Position numbers and translations under genes: made by a program. The notes below the pieces were generated by a model. That model did no database searches, was not told where the DNA came from, and saw only the letters and a list, made by a program, of their open reading frames with translations. DNA of 64,000 nt. Source: Rhytidiadelphus loreus (taxonomy: Eukaryota; Streptophyta; Bryopsida; Hypnales; Hylocomiaceae). The stretch lies in the NCBI GenBank assembly GCA_947034895.1, contig OX344761.1:26486863-26550862 (forward strand), in the 5' to 3' direction. Below, in pieces: positions 1 to 10,899 of this stretch (positions within the stretch are counted from its first letter, which is position 1; each line of letters begins with the position of its first letter).

Positions 1-2012
1 GGAGAAGTTGCTTTTACTTCAGGACTCTATGCTCGACTTGAGCATCATTGCACTTGGAGACACTATAAGTGGCCTCAATAGATTTGCTCAAATACAAGGT
101 AGACTATGAGCCTTGTGGAAGGACTGGACAGGCATGAAGATAGCCTCAGTTAGGTCCAATTGACTAGGGGGCAACCCATCCTTCTGGAATTGTGGAAGGA
201 ATGAGTGAGGCATGACCTAACGGCTACTGAGCGGATAGTCTACACCATTGAAAACCAGGACGGACACAGGACGACCTGAGGCAAGTATAACCAACCACAA
301 GCCGTACGGTTGTTATTCATCCATATAGACAACGTCGCGATAGCCGAGGTTGAAGTACTTGAGTTAAGAAGTACTAAAATTGAATACTATTTCTATTGGA
401 AATTAACATATATGAATATTGGCACAAGGCTAATGAGTTTACTTTGCATTAAGACTATAGGAACGGTTTACGCCACTATGAAAAATACAGAAGCAATGCA
501 TACATCTGACAAAGTGCACATGAGCTCAACACCTTCTGATCAGTTGCAGTGAATTTTCTCCATGCATTATAAATTCACCTACTAGCAGAACTTTCAAAAT
601 GAACAACTAGATTGCTTAATCACACTGGTACAAGAGTGATTGCATGTGCATGTTTCTGTACTATTTAATAATAGGGTCACTCCTTCAAATGGTGTAATTA
701 AATGGTCTGGTAGTCCAAGAGACTGAAGATGTGTGAAAAGAAGAAAAAGTAATGTGCATGAAGAAAATTCACGACAATTGACAAGAAGATGCAATTTGGC
801 TGGGTTGGAGCTGAAGGCCCTGGACGGACTTTGATGTGATTCATGGGACGACCATGGATATACACAAGTGGAGTGGTTGCGCTTTGAAAGGTTCCACAAG
901 AAGTCCAGATTTGAGTAGAAGAAACCATGCGATTGTTGGCCTGCACACAATATCTATAGTGAAGAAGAATTTTAGTCAATTAACTTGTAATCAATCGCAA
1001 AAACCAATAAGAAGCCAAAAGGATTTTAAAAACTTACACCTTCAATTTGCCTTACAAACATGGTATTCCTAAAATAATCAAATTGGACATTCATGTGTAG
1101 AAATAGATGCTTACTATTTAGGGGAAAGAAATGCAAATTGAAGGTCTTTCGGCTAAGCGTATAGATAAAAGGTTGTTTCAACCATTACCTTAGTAGTGGA
1201 AGTGTGTATAACCGAACCTCTACACAACTCCTCTCCTGTGTGAGATGAATCATAGGACGTTCCTTCTCCCATAATATAGTGCTTGGAGCCCATTTCCCAT
1301 CGGAGTATGAAAAGGAGAAACTATACATAGTTTAATATAAGTTATGCATACTGGATATGATCTACAAGTCATCTTAGAACTGACACGGCTCCAAGGGTCG
1401 ATCCTTTTTGCATGATATAGTGTGTGGCATCCGTTCAGCGGTTGTCCTTGAAAAAACTAAAACAATATAATTCTTATACTGGATATCTTGAGTGACCATA
1501 TCACTGGCCAGATTACATTGTGAATAAATCCCTTCCTAGGAAGAACTATGTGTGGATGACATTGAATGGCACAAAAATATAAACTAATAGGATGAAGATA
1601 CCAGATTCTTTATCAATTTCCACTTGGCTTTGTGGGGTGGCTACCCTTGCATAAATCATGGTATATGGATTTCAAATCAATGGCACATAAATCACTGTAC
1701 TACATTTTCTAAATAAAATAATGTTTAGTAGATAAAGCCGAGATGGCCCTAGGTGACATAGGGTTAAATGTTTGTCCCTTTGAATTATAAAAAAATCCAA
1801 TAAATTCTCCATTCATGTGGAGAATGGAGAAATGACATGTTGACTGGTATAGAATCCTATGACACTAACAATGGAAATATGGAATGATCAAAATGTCAAC
1901 AATTCAAAGACAGAGACACCATCCAAAAGTATTTATAGCCACAAAGAAAATGGGACAATAAGGCCCTAGAAATATAACATACAATAAAGCCGATACATGA
2001 GGGAGATAGAGC
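1..2012. other. No gene recognised (left edge)
   Basis: I see no convincing coding exon, RNA gene or bounded transposon here. The longest open frames are about 80-118 codons, overlap one another on both strands and show no family resemblance. The first 110 bases contain a short open stretch followed by a possible GT donor, which might be the edge of something outside the window, but nothing can be named. The segment lies downstream of the minus-strand methyltransferase-like pseudogene, so part of it may be that gene's former 3' flank. Confidence 0.4.
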
Positions 2013-2346
2013 TCAAGTTATGCTACCCTCACTATTCGAAGGCTTTGAATCTAAATCAACTGCACAGTCATCTAGAAAGTGTAAAACACGCGGAACTATC
2101 AACCTAGCCCAATTACTTGGTTGTGGATCTAATGCAACATACTCTTGAGCTTGGACCTCAGCATAAACAGGTAAATGAAATGGTTTGGGTGGGCTTGGGA
2201 AATACCCTGACCTTGCAAAAAAAGGAACGTGCCTTGATTTTGTCACTTTCTTGAGTGGCCTGCATATATCATTCACAAGATAGTTAAATAAACAATTGAT
2301 GTAGTTGGGTCAAAATCCAATTACAGAAGCTGAGAGTCAAACTTAC

Positions 2347-3535
2347 TTACTGAATCCGTTTGTCATGATGACACGCTCAGGTTCTACATCCTCGCCTCCA
2401 TCTCCAAGGAGTCAACATCAGTTGGAGGTGGATCAGCACGAGTAACAATAGACTTGTGCATCTGCGGAGCAATGATTGCATCGAAGATATCCTTGGCTTC
2501 CTCAAAAGCCAAGGTATGACGTCGTGTAGCACGGCATGCTTGAATACATGGACCTGATAACATACAAACAATCACTAGTAGAAAACAGTGTCACAGTCAA
2601 CAAAAGCTAGCTGATCCTTTTGTTAACTGCAACACAGTTTTCAGAAATTTGCGTTGACTGCAACGCAAATTTCTGAAAACTGTGTTGCAGTTAACAAAAG
2701 GATCAGCTAGCTTTTGTTGACTGTGACACTGTTTTCTACTAGTGAATTGAAAGGGTAGCAAAATTGAGAACTCTTTCCATGAGGACCATATTAAGTACAA
2801 GAATTGAACGAAGAAACAATAATTACCTAAAGCTGCCGTGCAGTCCATGACCACGTCTCCCTGCTCAGTTAGTACCTCCACTACCATTTGCATAAACTCC
2901 CTTGAGTGCTCACGAGGCCCTCTCTATGGGATGTCTCCATTCATTGTAACAGCCGCTCTAGGGAGGAAATTCTAAAGAATATCGTCACGACCAACGTTGA
3001 CACCCAACTCCTTGTGAATTGAAACATCGTGGAACGGAAATTCTTTGACAGTCATTGGGCCGCTTAGCTTAACCGCGAGTGAAATGGAAAACTTCATGGT
3101 CTGCAAGAAGGAGCAAGTTAGGATATTGTGCATACGGAATCGAATCATTTGTAAAGAATAATGGGTTTAGGGTTAAATTACCGTGGTTGTTGGGTCGGCC
3201 GCTAATGTGACATGCAAGTGGTTCATCCTAACCAAGTGACTAGAACTCTGAAGCCGTATGTGCGGCAACATCCGAGGAGGTGGTTGTGGTGACGAGGAGA
3301 GGAATATGGATAAATCACCATGAGGGCGCCATTCTCATGGAGGTACTCCTTCCCGAAGTCAAAGATGGGCAACAAGAAATCCTTCTGGAACTCATTCCAA
3401 ACTGGAATAGGCGCAGGTGGAGCTGATATTGTTGGGACATGGAGGCCTTCCGGAAGATCCACAATGATCAGGTCCACGGCCTGCTGCATACACGGTTTAC
3501 CATTGAAGTATCTTTCCTTATCTCCAACGTGCTGA
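2347..3535 (-). pseudogene. DNA methyltransferase-like (N6_N4_Mtase type) exons of the pseudogene
   Basis: Three exons carry the fold. The first (3535-3187) has VDLIIVDLPEG at the place of catalytic motif IV, followed by DFGKEYLHENGALMVIYPY, which matches the strand-helix-strand after motif IV in class I enzymes. The second (3110-2827) ends with RGPREHSREFMQ and GDVVMDCTAALG, the SAM-binding motif I. The third (2553 onward) continues GPCIQACRATRRHTLAFE and DIFDAIIAP, equivalent to the helix and acidic strand after motif I. Usual motif IV is (D/N/S)PP(Y/F/W); here it reads DLPE, so activity is doubtful even before decay. A frameshift near 3226 and stops near 2973 and 2925 break the frame. A foldback MITE lies in the intron between the second and third exons. 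Confidence 0.55.
2573..2744. mobile_element. CACTA-type foldback MITE, 172 bp, near-perfect palindrome
   Basis: The element starts CACTAGTAGAAAACAGTG and ends with the reverse complement. The two arms pair almost perfectly over their full length of about 84 bases each, with a loop of only a few bases around 2658. It is flanked by AAT at 2570-2572 and AAT at 2745-2747, a 3-bp target duplication. The CACTA start and 3-bp duplication fit the CACTA (CMC/EnSpm) superfamily. There is no coding capacity. It sits in an intron of the methyltransferase-like pseudogene. The nearly unmutated arms suggest recent insertion. Confidence 0.85.
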
Positions 3536-3719
3536 AAAGAACAATATACATAAAATCAATTAACCTTGAAAAGTGGACAAGAATCCCAAGCTTGGGGATA
3601 TAAGGTAGATGAAAGTCACATTAAATTTAATATTGAACTTAAGTATTCACAGAGCAAAACAAAATTCCTATGAAATAGTGTAAAAGTCCTAAATGTAGGT
3701 TAAAAGTGAGCAATTTTAC

Positions 3720-4400
3720 CATGTCAAGAAAGGCTAGGACTGCATCAAAGGCCTTGTCGTTGTTTGCCAACGTAGCCAACGACAAGTTGAGGATGCACTC
3801 ATCAATGTCAAAAACTGGAGGAAGGTTTTTGGTCGATGGTGTCAAGCCGTGCACAAGATGCTCTTGAGTAAGTGAGAACCCAAACAATCCCTGTGGATTG
3901 TCTGATGCACTATAAGCTGGTTCATGCACTGGTGTCTCTGTGTTCCTTTTTCTCCCACCTTTCTTGGTCTTCTCTTGTTCCTTCTCAAACCTTTCTTGCT
4001 TCTTCTTGGCTTGAGCAGCAAGTCTCTTCTTTTGGTTCTCCTCCGATTTCTTCTTGGCCTCGTCCAATTTCTCGAGTTTCTTCTTGTCTGATATCTCCCG
4101 TCTCTTAATGGCCTTGGCTTTGGCATCCTCGTCCAATCCAGCGAACTCATTCAAATCTGGGTTGACAACCACGGAATTCTTCAATGATTCAAAGAGAGCC
4201 TCCTCCTTAGGTGGAAAGGTGCCAAAATTGCACTCCAAATACCACGGGCACGCAATTAAATGTGCACTAGTCCACTTGGCCTGTTGTGTTGCAGTGACCA
4301 TGCAGTCGGAATTAAACCGGTCCACCCACGTGGTAAGAAACGACAGCAAATCATCATTGGAAATGGCCTTCTTGGCATATAATTCAAATTTGAAGTACCT
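3720..4400 (-). pseudogene. Charged linker exon of the pseudogene (open frame)
   Basis: This is the longest intact exon of the relic. It runs from about LSRYFKFELYAKKAISNDD to AFDAVLAFLDM and stops at a GT donor near 3720. The first third has aromatic and Cys residues (ACPWYLECNFGTFPP). The middle is a Lys/Glu/Gln-rich helix-forming stretch at roughly 4120-3950, likely coiled coil or a basic nuclear-type segment with KKGGRKR. The last third is hydrophobic and helical. It sits directly before the motif IV exon, so it is a spacer between the ParB-like and methyltransferase-like parts. No family is recognised for it alone. Confidence 0.5.
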
Positions 4401-5881
4401 GGACAGAGAAGGCAATTGTTAGAGTAGACACATAGATATAGTGGCCTTGATCCATTGAATCCTATTAACAAAGCTATCAACGCTAACAGTGATAAGTTTC
4501 ATGTTTGACTGAAACCTGCATAATCCAACGAGACATGAAGGCAAATCAATTTAATCATGCGGGTAGTACCTATAAATGATGCGCTTCACAACCAGTAGTC
4601 CTGTTGTGCGCTCCTTAAACGTCTCCAACTTCTTGTATGCATCAGCGCCCTTGAACATCCCTGTGTAAGCGTGGTCCCACAACTTCATTCTTCAACCCTC
4701 CACATACTCCAACAATGTCTGTGGCTTGCCAGAAATAGTGTAGTCAATCGTAATATTATCAGCTTGAATGATTTCGTCGAACATCTCAATAGCTGTTTCC
4801 TCAATCTGAACGTGTAAAGACAAAAATACAATCAATCAGAAACAACAGAATAATGGAGATCTCGAAGTCCAAAAACAAACATGATCATTGTAAACACGAT
4901 CTCGAACCAAAATGTTGAGCATAGACACATACCCCTGCATACCAACATGCCTTCACAAGGAACTGCATTAATCTTTCCTCGTTTACAGGACGTGACGGAA
5001 ATCTCCTTGCTTCTCGAGTTTGAGAAGAAGAATTCATCCACTTCAGCCACCTCGCCTTAAATGGTGCACTAACATTCGCAGTTGCAATCATTTGTAGCTT
5101 CTTGAGTGTCAACTCTAGATTTGAATACATACTCCAGTGGCATTCAATCTGCAAGCCAATTATAATGTGAGAGCCAAAAATCATATATCAATCCATCAAC
5201 TACAAATAATTGACAAAGAATGGTAAGCCAAATTTACCTCAGCTAACCAGTGAGGACCAAGGGCAGGATTCGCAACTGCAACTATCTTGGAAAGCTTCTT
5301 ATAGGACTTCTCCATTGAGTCCTTGATTGATAATCTCATTGCCGCGGCAATACCTTCTTTTGTCACCTCGGTTGCTTGTGTGTCTTCATGATACTTTCGG
5401 ATAGCCACATCTGTGGCTGCTGCAATGTCTTGCTAATACACCGGATTTCCATAACCAAGGGGTTAGATGTGAGATTTCGGTAAGTTAACGCATTGGACAT
5501 GCACTACTTCATATGAAATGATACTAAGTTTGAATGCAATACGGGATATGATTGTAATCGATGTATAACACGTATCTTGAAAATGAAGGATGTAAAAATC
5601 TAAAGGGGCATACAATACCAAGTCTTGCATGGGTGAATGGTACATGTGCTAGCTTCTTCTGGAGTTAGCAACTCATGGAACTTCTCCAACCCCATTAGAC
5701 CGTACTTCTGGACACGGTATAAAGTATGCACCAGGTTCGTCTTAATGTGTAAATTCTCGGTCTATCTGATCATGACGAACAATGTGATGTCATCACAATT
5801 AATGCACTGTATATATGATAATATTCGGAGAGATCTGAAAAGAACTGAATCAAGATATGGAAGGCATTAACTTACTTATTA

Positions 5882-6240
5882 ATGTCATGCATAGCCTGCA
5901 TAGCGACTCCAATTCAATTTTTGGTATCGAGTATGATGGAGTCCACACTGACATGCCATTTAGTCATTCCCGTTCTATGTTGTGTAGTCTCTGGATGTGC
6001 CTCATCCAAGATATTCGTTTGTGATTACCATCACAGACGAAGAACTTGCAATCAACAAGGTGCTTCAGTGCTGGAATTGACTTCAAGTGAAAATTGAATC
6101 CATCGTTGACAGAATTCCACAAGGGACCCCAATCATTCTTCTCAGCATTAGAGAACACTGATGATTGACCTTGCTCATCCAAAGTCGAGACGTAGAAGAC
6201 TCGGGCACCCTCATCATATCCGCCACTAAATCAATTCTCC
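5882..6240 (-). pseudogene. ParB/Srx-like segment of the pseudogene
   Basis: The minus-strand frame from about 6230 to 5967 reads continuously and contains ARVFYVSTLDEQGQ, then NDWGPLWNSVNDGF, then LVDCKFFVCDGNHKRISWMR. The CDGNHK at 6035-6018 resembles the DGNHR-type signature of ParB/sulfiredoxin-like nuclease folds, in which Asn/His/Arg residues contact a nucleotide or phosphate. Here the last basic residue of that signature is Lys rather than Arg. After a frameshift the homologous-looking frame resumes as WHVSVDSIILDTKN, a stop, then IGVAMQAMHDINK, and ends at a GTAAG donor. The ParB-like assignment is a motif-level inference and needs a profile search. Confidence 0.45.
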
Positions 6241-7190
6241 AGTATTGTTAAGTCGCAATCTAAGGTTGGTCGAATCATCGGCATTGGAATCATTCTGCAA
6301 AGCGGAATCTTCAAGCAGGACTAATCGGAGAATGTCAATCTCATGCTAGAAATCAGGGACATTGTGTCCATCATCTGAGACCTCCTTATATCGTCTTCCA
6401 AATAGTGTGGCTTCAATCCCAGAATGTTGTCTACATCATCATCTCCAACTTCTGTGGCCTCAATACCAACCACAGCTCCCGATGTCATGGTGTCCTATGA
6501 TATCATCAATATTCAATATATGGAATTAGAATAATTGAAATCAGTATGGCTACCACAAATTTGAAATGCATCAACATTAGGATCAACGTCCTAAAAGCAT
6601 AAATACAAGTTGAAACCACAATCATCAAAGTCCGCAATTACATGTCTTAAAGAGAGTTCTATACTCCCCACAACAATAAATCAAGATATCTCCATCAGAA
6701 TCAATCCCTGAAGTGACCTCTGGAAGCTCAATGTCACAAGTGCAATACTCTAGGATCTCTACATCATTGGATCCTAAGGAAGTGCAACATGATCGTGGCG
6801 GTGGCATACGACCCTCCCTCCACATCTCATCTATCCCAAGGTCTATAAGTTGTATTATATTATCTAGAGATTGCGGTAGCGGATTTACGGGAAGGACAGC
6901 GACTATGTCTTTAGGATCATCTTCAGGAGGGTTTAGTACAGGAACAAGAACTGCAAGGACACCTATAATTACATCTCCTTGTACCTGTGTTCATTGTAAT
7001 ACACTTTAGTCAGATAAAAAACACTGAAGATATAAATCTATATACCACTTTAGACATTTTCTGCTTGAGACGTGATGATGTACATTCTTGATTGCCGAAT
7101 AAATATCAACAAAATAATGTCCCCATAGAAATGATGAATACAAGTCTCCCCTGCAAGACGTGGTCACCTTCCCCGCGATGGCCCGCTCCA

Positions 7191-7632
7191 GTGCCACCCA
7201 AACAAACAAAAACACAAACTAAAATTGATATTAAAACTGAGTCGTCATCAATCAGCTTCACAAACCCCCCTCCGAGATCCTCGTCTCGGGGCCGAGAGGG
7301 GGGTGGGCTCAACTACCCCTTGCAGACTAGCCCTCTCGTTGCTCACCACGGTAGCAAGCTTTGGTGCCACCCGACCAAAAGAAAAACGAAAATGGAATTG
7401 TTTTTGAAATTGGGTCCGCACCAAACAAACAAATCGGCTTCACAACCTCCCCTCCAAGATCCTCGTCTCGGGGCCAAGAGGGAAGTGGGCTCAGCTACCC
7501 CTTGCAGATTGGCCCACTCGTTGTTCACCACGATGGCAAGCTTCGGCGCCACCCGACCAAAAGAAAAACGAAAATGGAATTGTTTTTGAAATTGGGTCCG
7601 CACAAACTAGATAGATCAGCTTCACAGCCCCC
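7191..7632. repeat. 182-bp tandem array, two full copies plus partial copies
   Basis: Two units begin near 7253 and 7435, and a third starts at 7617 and is cut short at 7632. Each unit contains a GC-rich palindromic core (GAGATCCTCGTCTCGGGGCC), then GTGGGCTCA, then CCACCCGACCAAAAG and an A-rich stretch. A partial upstream copy shows at about 7191. The missing remainder of the third unit is found at 10616, beyond the 2.98-kb insertion. The array lies in the long first intron of the minus-strand pseudogene, if that gene model is right. Confidence 0.75.
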
Positions 7633-8819
7633 TGTGAGCCCCAAATTTGTCACTTGGGACTCATTGTTTTCTTTTTTTTAGTTTATTACAAATTAAGGCA
7701 TAAAGTACTACAAAAAGCCCAAAAAAGAGTGTAGAACCAAAATAGGTATGTCACATACCAATATAGCATTTGGTCATAAATAGCCTTTTATCCATAGATT
7801 ACCTATAAAACCCACTTGTATATAGGTTAAAACCCGTAATGAGTGGAAAACAAGAGGGCTACTGGGAACTTATCCAAAATAGCTCAAAACCTAGTGCATG
7901 TGACCATGATAGGCTAAATTAAGTCTTAGGAGAGTGAAGGAGGTCCCCACGTAAATCTCCAAAGATAGGTTCTAGTTTCCCCATTCCACCAACGAAACAT
8001 TAGGAATCCAAATTGTTAGCTTGCAGGTGTTACTTGTCCCAGACAGGCCGCATGGAGGAATCCACAGCCGCCGGATAGCGTTCTCGGATCTGGAACATGT
8101 CAGGATGTCCACGGCAAAACCCATTCGCCAAGATTCCCTCACATGTGAAAGATTCTCTGATTGCCGGTGATCCAACCGAAGTCAGTTTTCACCTCGCCAC
8201 CAACTATGTGCCAGAATAAGCCTAAGACTTGGCACGTGGCTTGGGGACTCCATGAGAGGTTCCCCAAAAAGTCTCGGTTTTTTCTGATCTCCAAAGGATC
8301 TTTTTCCGAACAGTCAACCGCCAAAGGCCACGTTGGGAAATTCATGGAAAATACCCAGGCCGCGGTAAAATCTCACTAAAAATTAGACTAACATCTTTTA
8401 TATTAATAACGCGCCCCGACAAATTTCATGGTGTTCCAATAGCGGGAAGCAGCCGAAACTGACAACATCCTCCCAATTAATAATTACGGCAAGATCTTTG
8501 TGGGGTTGACCGGTGTCCCGGGAGCGTACGAAGCCGGAACGAAGACATCAAGGAGCCTTTTCTTACTCCCTAGAGCCTCTCCAACAACCCTAGCTAGTTA
8601 CCCAAGCCGAAAGAGGTAAACCCCAAAAGTTAGGTTTTTACCCTTTTGATTGGCTCCAGTTGGCACTAGTTTCCGATGGGTTTTTTGTGATAGAAATAGG
8701 GCGTAGGGGATCCTTTAGGCTAAAAATGGCATTCTGAAGCCATTGGCGCAATCCATTTGCAATTCGGAGTTAAACTCCAAAAGTTAGATGTTAGGACCAG
8801 CGTAAAACCAAACTAGGTG

Positions 8820-8965
8820 AAAATCTCAAAAGATAAGAGATATGCTTACCTCGGTATTTGAGAGGTGAAGATCTCAAAAGATATGGACGGAAATCCTAAA
8901 GAGATATGCTTACCTCGGTAGTTGGTATTTGACTATTTGGGAGGTGGAAATCTCAAAAGATAAGG
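8820..8965. repeat. Short direct repeats upstream of a TATA box
   Basis: ATCTCAAAAGATA occurs at 8823, 8871 and 8950 (allowing single changes), each preceded by GAGGTGAA- or GTGAAA-like bases, and ATATGCTTACCTCGGTA occurs twice. Such duplicated modules upstream of a TATA box are typical of enhancer-like repeats in LTR promoters. The role is inferred. Confidence 0.5.
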
Positions 8966-9023
8966 ATGAAATCCGGATGGATGTAGTAGCAAGTCAAGGG
9001 GGGGGAGTGGGCCCTTGGAACCT

Positions 9024-9030
9024 TATAAAA
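9024..9030 (+). promoter_or_regulatory. TATA box of the inserted element
   Basis: TATAAAA in the context CCTTATAAAAGGGG lies just downstream of duplicated modules and just upstream of a C/T-rich and then G/T-rich transcribed-looking stretch. This matches a U3/R boundary in an LTR. There is no other evidence of transcription. Confidence 0.4.
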
Positions 9031-9492
9031 GGGGACCCTTCTCCCTTCCAAACCCCCCCTCCATTTGGAGAGACTTTGGGTTGGAACCAAAGTTCTCAAG
9101 GTCCTTGTTTGAGTCTTTAGAGTTAGGATCTTTGGGTCCATTTTTGTAAGAGCCTTGGCGTTTGGCCAAGAAACTTTGAATAGAGTCTTGTTGAGCCTTT
9201 GTGGGGCTCCATTATTCTTGTTTCTCAAGTTTGTAGAGGCCTTGGGGGTCCCTCTACCTTGTGTGTCTTAAAGTTCTTTAGAGTGCAAATCCTTAGAGTC
9301 TTTTAGTCTTGTTGTTACATCCTTTTGGAGAGACCTTGGGTTGGAACCAAGGCTCTTAAGTCCCCGCTATTGTTGGTCCCCTTGGGACGGTGAAGCTTTG
9401 AACCTCCCTCAATTGTTGTTGAATCTAACTTGTGTGGGTTTTCTTAGTACTTTAGCCAAGACACTTTGCAACGGTGTTTAGGGCTTTGTTGG

Positions 9493-9785
9493 CTCCATTG
9501 TGGTTATTTCTTGTGTTTGAGCTTGCTTGGGTCTCACTTTTGAGGGGTAACACTTTTACCTCCATTGTGGTGATAGTTCTTGTGTTGGAGCTTGCTTAGG
9601 TCCCACTATTGAGGGGTAGCACTTTTACCCCCATTGTGGTGATAACTAGTGTGTTCTTGCTTGCTTGGGTCCCACTTTTGAGGGGTAGCACTTTTACCTC
9701 CATTGTGGTGATAGCTTTTGTGTTGGAGCTTACTTAGATCCCACCGTTGAGGGGTAGCACTTTTACCCCCATAGTAGTGATAGGG
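9493..9785. repeat. 67-69-bp minisatellite, about four copies
   Basis: CACTTTTACC recurs at 9551, 9620, 9689 and 9758, an exact spacing of 69 bases; an earlier partial copy begins with CTCCATTGTGG near 9493. Each unit carries GAGCTTGCTTRGGTCCCAC, TTGAGGGGTAGCAC and CCATTGTGGTGATA. Adjacent copies differ by a few substitutions. It lies inside the 2.98-kb insertion. Confidence 0.85.
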
Positions 9786-10615
9786 TGGTGTGTTTTGAGT
9801 GAATTGGGAAAAATTGTACTAACCCTAGAGATACCCCCCATCGTACCTTGGCGATGCCGCTTTGGAGGGCCTCTAGTACATAATGTGAGTGGGGTCATTG
9901 TTAAAGGTGTAAGGGAGTTGTTGAAGGTGTTAAAGGGTAGACTTTTCTTTCATTTAGACTTTGTAGGTGTCAATTGTTAGTCAAGGCCGAGAGCTAAGTA
10001 CCATTAGGACTGAAGTCAGGTCAGATTTGATTAGATAAGCTTAGAGTAGACCCAGAGAGGTTTCCAAAAACATAAGATACGTAGGAATCAGAGTTAGGAT
10101 GCCCAAGATATCGATGGATGAAGTTTAGAGCCCAAAACGGATGAAACTTGGAGGTGTTCGTCCAACCAAGTTGGGACTTAGGATTTAACTAGGAAATAGG
10201 GATTCAGGTCCGTAGGTCAAATTTCACCCTCAACCAAATTTGGAAACCCATAGAAACCCATGGATGAAGTTTGATAGCCCCGCGGTCAAAACTTCATCCA
10301 CCCATAGCAGGTGATTAGAGAGTCTAATCTGAACGAGCCTTAGGTTTTTAGAAATGGCGTGAGATAATCTCCTACCTTGGGACATTAGAGTAGAACTTGA
10401 AAATAGGAAACACAAAAACATAACATAGCAAGATAGCCAACTTAGGAATCATTTAGAACCACGATTAGAGAGTCACGATTAGGGACTTAGCAAAAAAGAT
10501 CCATTGCTTGGAAGGCACAATGGATTGACGCTTAGACACCCATTAGAGTAGGACACTATCATAGAACTAGAACCTGGTTGTGTTCGCCGATTTACCAAGA
10601 GTGGGTAAATAAGCG

Positions 10616-10782
10616 CCCCCCCCCTCCGAGATCCTCATCTCGGGGCCGAGAGGGGGGTGGGCTCAGCTTATACATTGCAGACTGGCGTACTCACCTTCAC
10701 CATGGTAGCAAGCTTTGGCGCCACCCGACAAAAAAGAAAACGAAAATGAAATTTTGAACGTCCGCAGAGGAGTGAGCAATAC
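10616..10782. repeat. Displaced remainder of the 182-bp tandem unit
   Basis: From the C run through GAGATCCTCATCTCGGGGCC, GTGGGCTCA, GGTAGCAAGCTTTGG and CCACCCGACAAAAAAG, this stretch matches the 7253 and 7435 units over about 140 bases. It is the continuation of the unit interrupted at 7632. It ends against the GT donor of the 10783-10872 exon, so the unit is intronic in the gene model. Confidence 0.7.
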
Positions 10783-10872
10783 CTCAGATGCTGGGACGGT
10801 TGGCTGGATATCCTGACCTTGCGCTTCTTCACCCGCCTCCAGTCGAACATGAGATTGTAGCTCCGGCGCCAT
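10783..10872 (-). pseudogene. Probable first coding exon of the methyltransferase-like pseudogene
   Basis: An ATG at 10872 sits in a favourable plant context (GCC before, GCG after) and opens exactly 30 codons before a GT donor at 10782-10781. The peptide starts MAPELQSHVRLEAGEEAQ and is acidic, with no known domain. The following intron would run to about 7.1 kb and holds the 182-bp tandem array and the 2.98-kb insertion. Its assignment to the gene downstream rests on orientation and position only. It could instead be an unrelated exon. Confidence 0.4.
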
Positions 10873-10899
10873 GGCTACTTAAAAACAATGATCCGGATG

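Larger units (their letters stand above)
7633..10615. mobile_element. 2.98-kb insertion in the tandem array; possible solo LTR or non-autonomous LTR-type element
   Basis: The third 182-bp unit breaks off after CACAGCCCCC at 7632 and resumes as CCCCTCCGAGATCC at 10621, so the sequence between is an insertion. Runs of C at both edges allow a CCCCC target duplication. The left end starts TGTGAGCCCC, as many LTRs do. The right end reads AATAAGCG, not the usual CA, so the LTR label is uncertain. Inside are direct repeats near 8820-8965, a TATAAAA box at 9024 and a 69-bp minisatellite at 9.5-9.8 kb. No gag, pol or transposase frame is present. The direction is taken as plus from the TATA box. Confidence 0.55.
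2013..10872 (-). pseudogene. Decayed multi-exon gene: ParB/Srx-like domain + charged linker + beta-class DNA amino-methyltransferase-like domain
   Basis: Read on the minus strand, conserved-looking blocks with GT-AG boundaries follow one another: a first exon at 10872-10783, blocks at about 6990-6625, 6480-6240, 6240-5882, 5755-5630, 5430-5241, 5150-4936, 4810-4568, 4400-3720, 3535-3187, 3110-2827, 2553-2347 and a last exon 2259-2013. In order they give an acidic N-terminus, a block with CDGNHK like the ParB/Srx motif, helical segments, a Lys/Glu-rich stretch, and a methyltransferase core with motif IV-like DLPEG upstream of motif I-like VMDCTAALG. That order is the one known for beta-class N6-adenine/N4-cytosine DNA methyltransferases. 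Decay is visible: in-frame stops near 2973, 2925, 4693, 5914 and 6232, and a one-base frameshift near 3226. The block assignment is seen; the domain names and the single-gene model are inferred. It could be a relic of a mobile element's own gene. Confidence 0.55.
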
